Source of the DNA: Azolla caroliniana
Taxonomy: Eukaryota > Polypodiophyta
NCBI GenBank assembly: GCA_043228905.1
Contig: JBHGNT010000005.1
Span: 3,410,001 to 3,474,000, forward strand
DNA: 64,000 bases
Direction of reading: 5' to 3'
The position numbers were made by a program, and so were the translations under genes. This document shows, piece by piece, positions 11,746-22,100 of the stretch; the first letter of the stretch is position 1; every line of letters begins with the position of its first letter. Under the pieces are notes generated by a model. That model was not told the origin of the DNA. It made no database searches and saw only the letters and a list, made by a program, of their open reading frames with translations.

Positions 11746-12135
11746 TGTTGTCTGCCTGGCCGGACTAGCCTCAACACAGGTGTCTATCCGACACTTCTCC
11801 AAAGGGGTGGTAAGGATTGGATGCTAGGTTACACGCGTAAGATGATTACAATTAAGCACAGACGGTAAACAATACGAAGATACAGATAAACACGCAATAA
11901 TTACTATTGTATTACTTCCGTCCAACCCTTTACAATTCATCGGATCCTTTTATAGGCATCCGGCAAGGTTACAATCGGTGCGCTTAGGCAACCGACATCC
12001 GAATCGGTCCGGATCCGGATCGGTACAACTGTACCGAATCCGTCCCTCCGAATAATAATTCTACTATTATCTACTTCCTATTATCCGATCCGACTCCGCC
12101 TTCCCACTTGTCCTTGCTCTTCTGACCGACCAACA
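11746..12135 (-). repeat. 3' LTR of Gypsy-1 (390 bp)
   Basis: TGTTGTCTGCC...GACCAACA on the plus strand, matching the right LTR base for base except for about five positions. A TATAAAAGG box lies on the minus strand near 11946-11954. The inner edge is not preceded by an obvious polypurine tract. Confidence 0.95.
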
Positions 12136-12185
12136 CATGGCACGCCCGTGGGAAAGTGCCTTGCACTTCGAATCCACTCTCGGCC

Positions 12186-15076
12186 TCATTCTTCCTCCAA
12201 AATATCGAGCACACTCTGCTCGATGGTGTCAAGTGGTGCTTCTTCCTCCTGTTCCTGTTCCTTGCCTGCCTGGTCTCCGACCTCCGGTTGGGTGGGCTGT
12301 TCCGTAAAAATTTGCTGCTCCGGCTCTGCTTGATTCTGTGGTGCCGGTGCTTCCTCACCGCTTCGTCCGGGTTCTTCCTGTTCTCCCTCTGTTCCAGGCT
12401 CTGTTCTGTTACCAGTGTCGCTTTCTCTGGTCTCGACTGGTCGGCTCGATACGCCTCCTTCCTCTGCTCTGGTGTCTTCCGGTCTCAGCTCTTCTTCTTC
12501 TCCGGCATCGGTCTGCTCCTGCTCTTCTTCTTCTCCTTCGATCAGAAGTTCTTCTTCGGGTATTCCTCGTCGAGGTTGTTCGGTGTCGGTTGGTTCAACT
12601 TCAGCCGGTCGCTCTCCGTCACTTATAGTGATTGGCGTCGTTCTTCCCTTAGCTTCCTGTCGTAATCGGTCCTGCTCGTATCTCTCCAACTCCAACCGAG
12701 TTGCGAGCTGCCCGTCATCCAACCTCTCTACCAACCCTCAGATTTCTTTGAGATGTTCTTCCGCTAAAGCGTAGAAATCCTCCGACAATTCTTCCCGAAT
12801 GGCGACGATACTTTCTTCATCCATCTTGTAGAACTTGTCACCGGTCTTCCTCCGATTCTCGGCATCCGCTCGGAGTGTCTGCAGCTCGGCTGCCTGTTGT
12901 GACCACTCCTTCCATAGCTTTTCCGTACTTTTGTTGATGCTTGCCTGAGCTCGGGTACTCCATCCTGACATGATGAGCTTGATCCGGTCAACCCCCCCCT
13001 TAGCATGCGCATAAGCTTCTTGCTTTTCCTTCCTTGCCCGTTTTATAATGTCGGCCATTATCTGAGCCTGGGCCTCGTAATCCGCTTTCTGCTTTTCATA
13101 GGTACTTTGCAGTTTGCTGATCGTGAAGGTCGATTTTTCCTTTTCTTCATTCCTGATCTTGGTCAGATCCAGCTTTTCCCGCCTTAGCGCCTCTAATTCC
13201 TTCCTTCTCTCCGTCGCTTGGGCTATTTCCGCCGACAATGCTTCCTTGTTGGCACTGACCTCATCTATTGCCTTAGCCAGGTCTAATCGGGTCTCTTTGA
13301 GCTGTTCTTTCAGCTTCTCTATTTGTCGGTCGTAGTCTGCTGCCCGTTTCTTGTTGTCCGACTCGGCCTGCTTGTGATCTCGGTAGAGACGGTCGAAGTC
13401 CTCCGTCTTCTGGTTCAGGCGTCGGTTTTCCTGAGCTCTTAACCGATCGTCCCGGTCCTTCTATTGTCGGAGTTCTTCCTGCAGTCGTTCTATCTCCTGC
13501 TCGGCATGTCGACGCAGTTGGTCCTTCTCCTTTTGTAGCTTCTCTTTTTCTTCTTGCAGTCGGTCATTAGCGGCTCGACCTTTCCGGAGGCCTTCTTCCA
13601 TTTTTCGTCTGTCGTCCTCCACCGCTTTCCGCTGCTCCCTTTCTCTTTCCCTTAATGCCTCCTGAGCTTTTAACTCCTCTCGTAAGGTTTCTATTATTTT
13701 TTCGGTCTCAGGGCCGGTTTGCAAGGCTACCGGTTCCGGTTCCGGTTCTGGTTGCTTCCTTGTTGTCCCGACCGGCTCAGTGACAACTTGTGCTTGTTGA
13801 ATTCCTTCCCTTGCCTGCAACAGCTCCCCTTGCATTTCCTTGATTTGTGTTCGGAGCGCGACCAACTCCTGAGTTGTATGCGTCAACTGTTGCCTACACG
13901 TTTCTTCTTTCTCTAACTGGTCCGCTACTCCCGATAACTGCTCCGAAAGCCATCTCAGCCATTGTGGCTTTGTTCTTCCTGTGTCGGGGTGGCCTTGCTC
14001 ACTTAACTCAGGCTGTTTTTCCGGCCTTTTCTCTGGCTCCTGCGCTTGTTCCTTCTTCTTCTCTGGGATGACCGGTTCTCTGAAGTTCGGCACAACCGGT
14101 GTCGGTGCTGCTTCCCTTGGTACGGGTTTCGGTACTACTTCCGCCTTGGCTACTGGAGGTGGTCCTTGCGCCCTCTGCTGAGTTTTGTCAACTGGTGGAG
14201 CCGGTCCTTTCACCCGTCTCTCCTGACCTTGTCTTGCTGGGAGTCTTACCAGTGGTTCGGATGAGTCTTCTGTTTCAGCTTCCTCCTCCGGTGCAGCTAC
14301 CAGGCGGACCTTTTGTATAAAGTCCTCTTGTTCCGGTTCCGGCCATCGCAGCGTTATATGGATTGGTTTGCGCGCTACTGGTTCCTCCTCGGCCGATTTC
14401 CCTTTGCCTTTACCTGCCGGTTTTGCTTTTGTTGCCGGTTCCTGTTGTTGTCGGGATGGTCCTTCCCCCCGCTGTTCTGCTTCTTGCTGGGTCCATCCGG
14501 GGGTGTGTTTCTCCAAGATCTGTCGGTGCTTTGTGACCTTTTTCGGTGTCGTCTCCTGCCGACCTCTTTTCTTTTGTGTGATGGGGAGCACCGGTGGGAC
14601 TAACACCGTTCGCCATTGTGCTATCCCGGCCCATGGCTTTTTTCCTTCCACAAGATTCTTGATGGCCTCCTTCAATCCTTCGGTTATGAAATGGAGCCAG
14701 TCTACTTGTAAGCCTTCATACGCTGCTATTAAGAACGCTGCCCGGTACTTGGCTATGGCCGGGGGACGAGGATTCACGAATCCGTATTCCATCATGGCGC
14801 GGGCCACTTCTATGAACAGCAGGTTCTCTCCGCCCTGTGTTCGGTACGCCTTGCTGCTGATAGAGTACTCACCGAAATATTCGAATAGGATTTCGCTTGA
14901 AGCCCTCCTGTTTTTATCCCCGTGAGCGCCTGCACCGCTCCTTCCGTGACTTCTGATAAATCGATCGATGCTGCCGCCTGCTCTGGTTCTGCATGTGGTG
15001 GAGCGTCGGCAATCCGCATCAATCCTTTTAACCCGTTCTCCCTCATCCATTGGCGTGCCTCTTCCAACAGTACCAT
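12186..15076 (-). pseudogene. Gypsy-1 extra 3' ORF: coiled-coil protein of unknown function, broken
   Basis: This long sense-strand frame lies between integrase and the 3' LTR. From the ATG at 15076 the frame runs to about 14910, where it shifts. It then runs to 12186 in a single frame interrupted only by TAG (13463-13461) and TGA (12740-12738), about 960 codons in all. The N-terminal ~200 residues look globular (FEYFGEYSISSKAY, RAAFLIAAYEGLQVDWLHF). A Pro/Glu/Lys-rich linker follows, then roughly 450 residues of heptad-like Leu/Glu/Lys/Gln coiled coil, and a Glu-rich acidic tail. I recognise no enzyme motif, signal peptide or membrane segment. The globular part loosely recalls plant transposon-associated domains found in Athila/Tat elements, but I cannot confirm it. 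It may be a structural or host-interaction protein. Confidence 0.72.
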
Positions 15077-15448
15077 TGTTTCGAATTCTTCTTCTGCTGC
15101 CTGTTGTTCGGGATCGGGCTGTGTGTGCTCTGTGCGTCGGATCGCTCTTATGTGCTTCTACGCCTGTATATAGGAAAATTCGTAAAAAGTGAGTCCTTCG
15201 CAGGCCTGTGTCTTATATAGTGGCTTTTGCCTCGAGCCGCCCTTTTTCGTTTCCCGCGCATGTTCCTCTCCCGCCATAATTAGTATGTCCTTTCTTGTTT
15301 GCCGCGTGTGAGTGCCCACGTTCCATGCTTTAAATAGCAAGTACGTGCACGTCCTTCTTTAATGCATGGCGCCTCTTCGTTGCATGGTGGCGCTCCCACC
15401 TCTTGTGATCTCCCCATCATTACTATGATTCGCGTCGATTTTGCCCAC

Positions 15449-15508
15449 GTTTTCTTTTCTTTCTTTTTTTCTTTTTTTTTCTTTTTTTTTTTTTCTTTGT
15501 TTGGACCA
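15449..15508 (-). other. Long A-rich purine tract between pol and the extra ORF
   Basis: On the minus strand about 60 bases are almost only A and G, mostly A. It lies just after the pol stop codon region and before the extra ORF. It could act as an internal plus-strand primer, a spacer promoting internal initiation, or simply be a slipped repeat. Confidence 0.55.
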
Positions 15509-15510
15509 CG

Positions 15511-18422
15511 TCATTTGCTGGTCCCCCCCGATTTGTTCGGGTCGGTTCGTGTGGATACTGGATCCTTCTGTCGGTTTTTCGGGATAGTCTTTGTCAGTAT
15601 CGGTGTCGGTTCTTCCTCGGTCCGAATATCTTCAACAGCGTCTGTCGGTGTCGGTTCCTCATCTTGCCGGATTTCCGGGTTTTGCTTGAACGGGTTCGCT
15701 GGCATATTTCCCTTATACGGCTTTAGCCGAAACCCATTTTCCCACTTGCCGATGACATCTCCAGACAACGTGCCGAGCTGATACGACCCATTGTACTCCT
15801 TGGTGATCCAGAACGGTCCGGTCCATCGAAACCGCAACTTTCCCGGCATGTTCCCCATCCGTGTATGGAATAGTAGCACCAGTTTCCCGACTTCGAACTC
15901 CTTTTCGTTGCCACGCCGGTGTCGGTCCACGAAAGCTTTTCTCCTCCTTTGCTCTAGTTCGAGTTGTAGTAAGCTGGCTATTCGGTTTTCTTCTAATTCC
16001 AACAACGTCGCCAACCGGATTCGTTCGGACTCGTTCTCACTTAAGCGCACCTTCACCTGAATCCGTAAGCTGGGGATCTGGAACTCTACCGGCATGACCG
16101 CTTCTAAACCGAATGCTAGTCGGAACGGGGTTGTCCGGATGCTGGTTTTGTACGTTGTTCGGTATGCCCATAGCGCGCTTTGCAATTTCATATCCCAGTC
16201 GGTCCGGTTCTCGTTGACGATTTTTCGTAGGATGTTCTGCAGAGTTTTGTTCGTTGATTCCGCTAGTCCATTGGCTTGAGGGTAGTAGGGAGTACTCTTT
16301 TTATGTACCACCGCGTAAAATGACGTCAGGCTTTCTACTACCTGCCCGAGAAAATGTCCTCCTTGGTCACTTATAAGCTCGATCGGGCATCCATACCGGC
16401 ACCATATGCACTCGTACAGAAACTTTGCCGTGGACGCGGCCGTGTTGTCCAGTAAGGCCTTTGCTTCTACCCATTTGGTGCAATAGTCGGTCGCCACTAT
16501 GACATACCGATTTCCGGTTCGCATTGCCGGTGGCTTGAAGGGACCGACAAAGTCCAAACCCCACTTTTGAAACGGTTCCAAAGGCAAGACCGGGTGGTGT
16601 GGCATCCGGGCCTGCTCCGTGGGTTGGCCCAGTCGTTGACACAAATCGCATTCTCTGCTATACTTCACGGCATCTTTTAGGGTGGTGGGCCACCATAGTC
16701 CGCTCTGCCATATTTTCCGAGCGGTTGCGTCGCCGGCATAATGCCCGCCGGCAATTCCACAGTGGGCTTCCCTGAGGATTAGATCCTTCTCATCGCTCCA
16801 CACTGCTCGTCTCCAGATGCCATCTGCCCCCTTGTGATAGAGGGTGTCTCCAACCAAGCAGAAATGTCTGCTTCTTACTGCTACCCTTTTCCTTTCATCG
16901 CGGTCCATGTTCTCCGGGGGAACTCCGGTGCTCAGGAACTGATGCATCTCAGTTAGCCACGTGTCTTCATCGGCTACCGTTGCATCCGTTGCCGGTTTCG
17001 TCGTGATCCGGAACAACTCGGCGTCGGGGAACTCATCCTGGACGCCATCCCCTGCTTCTCCGGATTCGAGTCTGCTTAGGTAGTCCGCTACCGCATGTTG
17101 CGCCCCGGGTCGGTGGAAAATGTCGAATTCAAATTCCTGTAACAATAGTGTCCATCGTGCAATTTTTCCTGTCAGGGATGCCTTCGAGACCAGGTAGAGT
17201 AGTGCCGAATGGTCGACATGGAAGGAAAACTTCCTTCCGAGCAGATAGTGCCTGTACTTTGTGACACTATACACCATTCCCAATGCCTCGTGTTCCGTCG
17301 TAGAGTAATTCCGCTCGGCTTTTGAGAGTTTTCGGCTTGCGTAGTACACCGGTCGGTACCATTTCGGCTCCGTGAGTTGCATCAGAACGCTGCCGATTGC
17401 TACGTCTGACGCGTCGACGAAGACGTGAAAGCTTTTACTCCGATCCGGCGGTTGCACCACCGGAGCTTGCGACAGCATAACCTTCAACGCTTGGTAGGCT
17501 TCCTCCTCCGTCTCCGCCCATAGGAAGGGTACCCTGTGTACGGCGGTATGTAATGGTGTAGCGAAGTCTGCGAGGTGCCGTATCATCCGGCTATGCCACC
17601 TTATTTGGCCCAGGAATCGGCTTAAAGCCTTTGCGTTATTTGGTGCTGGTGCCTCGAGAATCCCCTTGACTTTATCCGGATCTACTGCGATTCCTTCCTT
17701 ACTCACCACGTGCCCTAGTAAGTTGCCGCTTGCCACTCCAAAGACGCACTTGGCCGGGTTCAGGCTCAATCGGTACTCGCGGCACTTCTCCAAGCACAGC
17801 CGGAGGTGATCGAGATGCTCTCCGTGCCGGCTGTAGACCGTGAAATCGTCAAGGAAGACCTGCATAAAACCTGGGATATATTCCCCGAAAATTTCCATTA
17901 TTATCCTTTGAAAAGTCGCTGGAGCCGTCTTTAGTCCGAACATCATCACGACCGCGACGAACACTCCCCATTCCGTCACGAACGTTGTCTTCTCCTGGTC
18001 GGCCGGGTTCATTCGTATTTGGTTGTAGCCGCTAAATCCATCCAGGAAGCTGTAAACTTCGTGGCCGGCTACCGCATCTAACACCCCGTCCGTAAATGGT
18101 AGTGGAAACGCATCGGTCACTGTTGGGGCATTTAGTTTTCGGTAGTCCACGCATACCCGGATTTTGCCGCTCTTTTTCGGGACCACCACTATCGGACTTA
18201 GCCAGGTTGCCTGCTTGACCGGTCGGATAAATCCGACCCGGAGGAGCTTATCAATTTCCTCCTTCACCTTTGCCGCATAATTCGGATTCATCCGGTACCT
18301 GCGTTGAACGATCGGTTTCGCGTCCGTACTTAGGTGAATTTGGTGCTGATAGAGTTGGGGGTCCAGCCCTCGCATGTCTTCGTACGACCACGCGAACACA
18401 TCCTTGAAGTCTGTTAATAATG
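15511..18422 (-). CDS. Gypsy-1 pol, 3' part: RT, RNase H, integrase
   Basis: Continuation of the frame begun at 25097, cut by Copia-B. Visible in order: RT with FLDGFSGYNQI and the catalytic VFLDDF; RNase H starting VFVDASDVAIGSVL with the later ERNYSTTEHEALG; the integrase zinc finger (H-H then CDLCQR); the integrase core with LDFVGPF, LISDQGGHF and the downstream Glu in NGLAEST; and a C-terminal FHTRMGNMPGKLRFRWTGPF segment. There is no chromodomain after it. No stop or frameshift occurs in this part. When Copia-B plus one CTACC copy is discounted, the two parts are in frame and total 1,338 codons, so pol was uninterrupted when Copia-B landed. An open frame upstream of 18399 runs into LTR sequence, so a Met there is not a real start. 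Confidence 0.93.
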
Positions 18423-18427
18423 CTACC
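18423..18427. repeat. Target-site duplication of Copia-B, left copy (CTACC)
   Basis: CTACC abuts the TG of the left LTR; the same five bases follow the right LTR at 23996-24000. Confidence 0.95.
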
Positions 18428-19154
18428 TGTTGCTAAAACCGCGCTCGGCCACAACCGAGGAATAGGATCGACTCACAGAAAACGGGAAATACCAAGTGCA
18501 CGAAGTACAATAGAGAGAAAGGTACACTGGATGTTTTACGTGGAAAACCCTAAATGGGAAAAACCACGGGAGTTCTCAAACTCCAACTATCACTATACAC
18601 AGAGATGTACAATGGTGAAGCTACAAGGCAACACCTTGAGCTCACTGTCTTCGCCACAGGCGGCGGTAATACACAGAGGCAACGACCTCTTCGTCTTTCT
18701 CTCTCTCTCTCTCTCTCGGCTGCTCTCTTCACTCTCTCTCTCTCTGTGAAAACAGAACATGAGCAACAACAACAACCTGTTTGCCCTAAGTCATATTTAT
18801 ACACATATGACTTTCGGGCTATTTACAAATATAGCCTCAAGAGGCTCTTGGCAAAACATATTCACAAATATGTCTCCGCATCCGGATCTCTCTCCGGGTA
18901 CATTCGTCATCCGGCTCCGTTACCGGGGTCTTCAGCATCCGGCTCCGTAGCCAGGGTCTTCATCATCCGGCTCCGTAACCGGAACCGGGCTTGCCGTCAT
19001 CCGGATCTCTCTTCGGGTACATTCGTCATCCGGCTCCGTAACCGCAACCGGGCTTGCCGTCATCCGGATCTCTCTCCGGGTACATTCGTCATCCGGCTCC
19101 GTAACCGCAACCGGGCTTGCCGTCATCCCATCCGGAGGGACCGAAATCCCAACA
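18428..19154 (-). repeat. 3' LTR of Copia-B (727 bp)
   Basis: Plus-strand ends TGTTGC and CCCAACA. It contains a CT microsatellite (about 18695-18745), a TATAAATA box on the minus strand near 18794-18801, and in U3 a tandem array of a 63-bp unit (about 18883-19125) made of CATCCGG motifs. The array reads through as a repeated 21-residue peptide in one plus frame, which is an artefact of the 63-bp period. Confidence 0.96.
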
Positions 19155-19166
19155 AACTCCCCCTTC
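19155..19166 (-). other. Polypurine tract of Copia-B
   Basis: The minus strand reads GAAGGGGGAGTT directly before the 3' LTR. The gag-pol stop TGA (19167-19165) overlaps its beginning. Confidence 0.88.
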
Positions 19167-22100
19167 ACTTCGGCATGGGATGTCTCTCCAATCCGATCCT
19201 CTTCCGGCATGCTTCCAGCTTGTCGGGTGTGAGCACCTTGGTCAGCATATCCGACCCGTTCTCGTCCGTGTGGATCTTCGTCAACATGAACTCCTTGTCT
19301 TCTATCCTTTCCCGGATCCAGTGGTATCTACGCTGGATGTGTTTCGTCCGGGAATGGTAGGCCGCGTTCTTCGCAAGGTGGATGGCACTCAGACTATCGC
19401 AGTAGAGTCGGTACTCCTCCTGCCGGATACCGAGCTCTCTAATGAAGTCCTTCATCCATATTATTTCCTTGCCGGCTTCAACAGCCGCCATGTACTCCGC
19501 CTCCGTGGTTGACAGCGCAACCGTCTTCTGCAGCCTCGACTGCCACGAAACAGCTCCACCTACATACGTCATCACATACCCTGATGTGGACCGGCTGGTA
19601 TCTGCATCAGCCGACATATCCGAATCGGTAAAGCCGTCGAATTCGGGCTTACCGGAGCCGAATCGGAGGCACACGTTTGCCGTGCCCTTCAGGTATCGAA
19701 GTATCCACTTGACCGCGTTCCAGTGCTCTTTGCCGGGATTGCTCATGTACCGGCTCACCACTCCAACTGCATATCCTATGTCCGGTCTTGTACACACCAT
19801 TGCGTACATCAAGCTTCCGACGGCAGAGGCATATGGTACTTTCATCATGTCCTCCTTCTCAGCCTTTGTCTTGGGGCTTTGCTTGCTGGACAACTTGCAG
19901 TTTGCCGGGAGGGTCGATCCGACCGGTCTTGCTTCCGACATGTTGAACCGTTTAAGCACCTTTGTCACGTACTTCTCCTGTGACAACCACAACTGCTTCT
20001 TGCTCCGGTCTCGGATGATGTGCATCCCTAGTATTTGTCTCGCCGGACCCAAGTCCTTCATTGAGAAGGTTCGGTGAAGAGCCTTCTTCAGCATCCGTAT
20101 TTTGACCTGGTCTCGTCCGACGATCAACATGTCGTCCACGTACAGGAGGAGTATTAGAAAGTCTCCTCCTTCGAACTTCTTCACAAACACACAGTGATCG
20201 GACTGCGTTTTGTGGTACCCTTCGTCTGACATGAAGGAGTCGAACTTTCGGTACCATTGCCGGGGAGCCTGCTTCAGTCCGTAAAGGCTCTTCTTCAACC
20301 GGCATACCAGGTGCTCCTTCCCTTTCTTCTCGAATCCTTCTGGTTGCTGCATGTAGATCTCTTCTTCGAGGTCCCCGTGAAGGAATGCCGTCTTCACGTC
20401 CATCTGTTCTACCTCGAGGTCCATGCTTGCCGCTATGCTCAGCACCGTCCGGATGGAGGTCATCTTCACTACCGGGGCAAATATCTCGTCGAAGTCGACG
20501 CCCTTCTTTTGCTGAAACCCCTTCACCACGATCCTGGCTTTGTATCTCGGGGGGTTTCCGGCATCTCCCGGTTTCAGCTTGAACACCCACTTGTTTCGAA
20601 GTGCCCGCTTTCCTTTCGGCAACTCCACAAGTTCATATGTGTGGTTCTCATGCAGGGAATCCATCTCGTCCTGCATGGCACTCAACCACCTGCGGCTCTG
20701 GGTGTCATGCTTTGCTTCTTCAAAGCTCTCCGGCTCCCCCTCGTCGGTTAGCAGCACGTGCTCTGGTTCCGGAAATCTCCGGGGGGCCCTTCTCTCTCTT
20801 AGAGGGTATCTCCGTTCCGGAGCCTCGGTAACCGGTTCTTCCGATTCTTCTTCATCCGAATCCATTTCGGGATCGGGGCCGGTTCCGGTATTATTTTCAT
20901 CTTCTTCGGCCGGTTCTGTTTCTTCACCGTCTTCGGCCGGATCCTCGAGTGCTAACCGGTCCCTTGCCGGTCGGGACTGCTCCTCGTAGAGTTGATCCTC
21001 ACCGGTCGACTTTGAGCTCTTCATCTTCTTCTCCGACTCCCAGTCGGCGAGTGTCTTGTCCTCCATGAAGATGATGTCTCGACTCCTGAATATCTTCTTG
21101 TCGACCGGGTCCCATACTCGGTAGCCGAACTCGTCGTCGCCGTAACCGAGGAATATGCATGGCCGGGTCTTTGGATCTAGCTTTCCTCTCCGGTCCTTTG
21201 CCACATGCACGTATGCGAGACACCCGAACACCTTCAGATGCCGGTAGGACACTTCCTTACCGGTCCACACTCTCTGTGGCGTGTCTCCATCCAGGGGTAC
21301 TGAGGGTGATCTATTTATCACATATGTCGCCGTCGACATTGCCTCAGCCCAAAATCCCTTGGGTAATTTCGCATGCGCCAGCATACTCCGGACCCTCTCC
21401 ATTATGGTCCGGTTCATCCTCTCGGCCAGCCCGTTCAGTTCCGGCGTCTTCGGCACAGTAAACTCGAGCCGGATTCCCTTCGAGCGACAGTACTCCTCGA
21501 ACTGCCCCCGGTATTCCCCTCCGTTATCCGCTCGTATCGCTTTCAGCTTCTTGCCGGATTCCCTTTCCACTCTCGCGTGGAGTTCTTTGAAGACGCACAA
21601 CACTTGGTCCTTTGTCTTCAACGGTGCTGTCCACAGCTTCCGGCTGTGATCATCAATGAATGTCACGAAGTACTGGGCTCCGCCATGTGACTTCGTTTCT
21701 ACCTGACATACATCAGTGTGTACCAACTCCAATGGTACACTGCGTCTCGTCGGTGGCCTTGAGTTGAAGGAGGCTCGGTTCTGCTTACCGGCCAGGCAAT
21801 CGGTGCACTTCTCCAGGTGCACATGCTTCACTGGAATGAGGTTGTCTTCTGCAAGCCTCTTCATCCCCTTCTCACTCATGTGGCACAGTCTCTTGTGCCA
21901 CAGCTCACCGGCAGTGTCGGCTGCCACGTTCAGCTCTTCCGGACATAACCGGGCATTCATCAGGTACAGTGTGTTGACTTTCCGAGCCCGAGCCACTATC
22001 AGGCTCCCCTTGCTGAACTTCATTACGCCGTTCCGGATGCTACCTGTGTAGCCTTCATCGTCTAGCCTCCCGGCCGAAATCAGGTTCAATCGAACCTCCG

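Noticed and set aside
12338-14925. Many plus-strand frames of 60-185 codons opposite the Gypsy-1 extra ORF
   Set aside because: They are shadows of a strongly biased coiled-coil frame on the minus strand; none shows protein features.
12186-15076. Extra Gypsy-1 ORF as a viral envelope gene
   Set aside because: No signal peptide, membrane segment or glycosylation-rich ectodomain is visible; it is a charged coiled coil.
18883-19125. Regular direct repeats resembling a CRISPR array
   Set aside because: The units are adjacent with no unique spacers, lie in an LTR, and the genome is a plant.
18554-19360. 268-codon plus-strand frame with a repeated 21-residue peptide (also 23395-24519)
   Set aside because: It reads through the Copia-B LTRs antisense to the element. 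The peptide repeats come from the 63-bp LTR repeat, which is a multiple of three.
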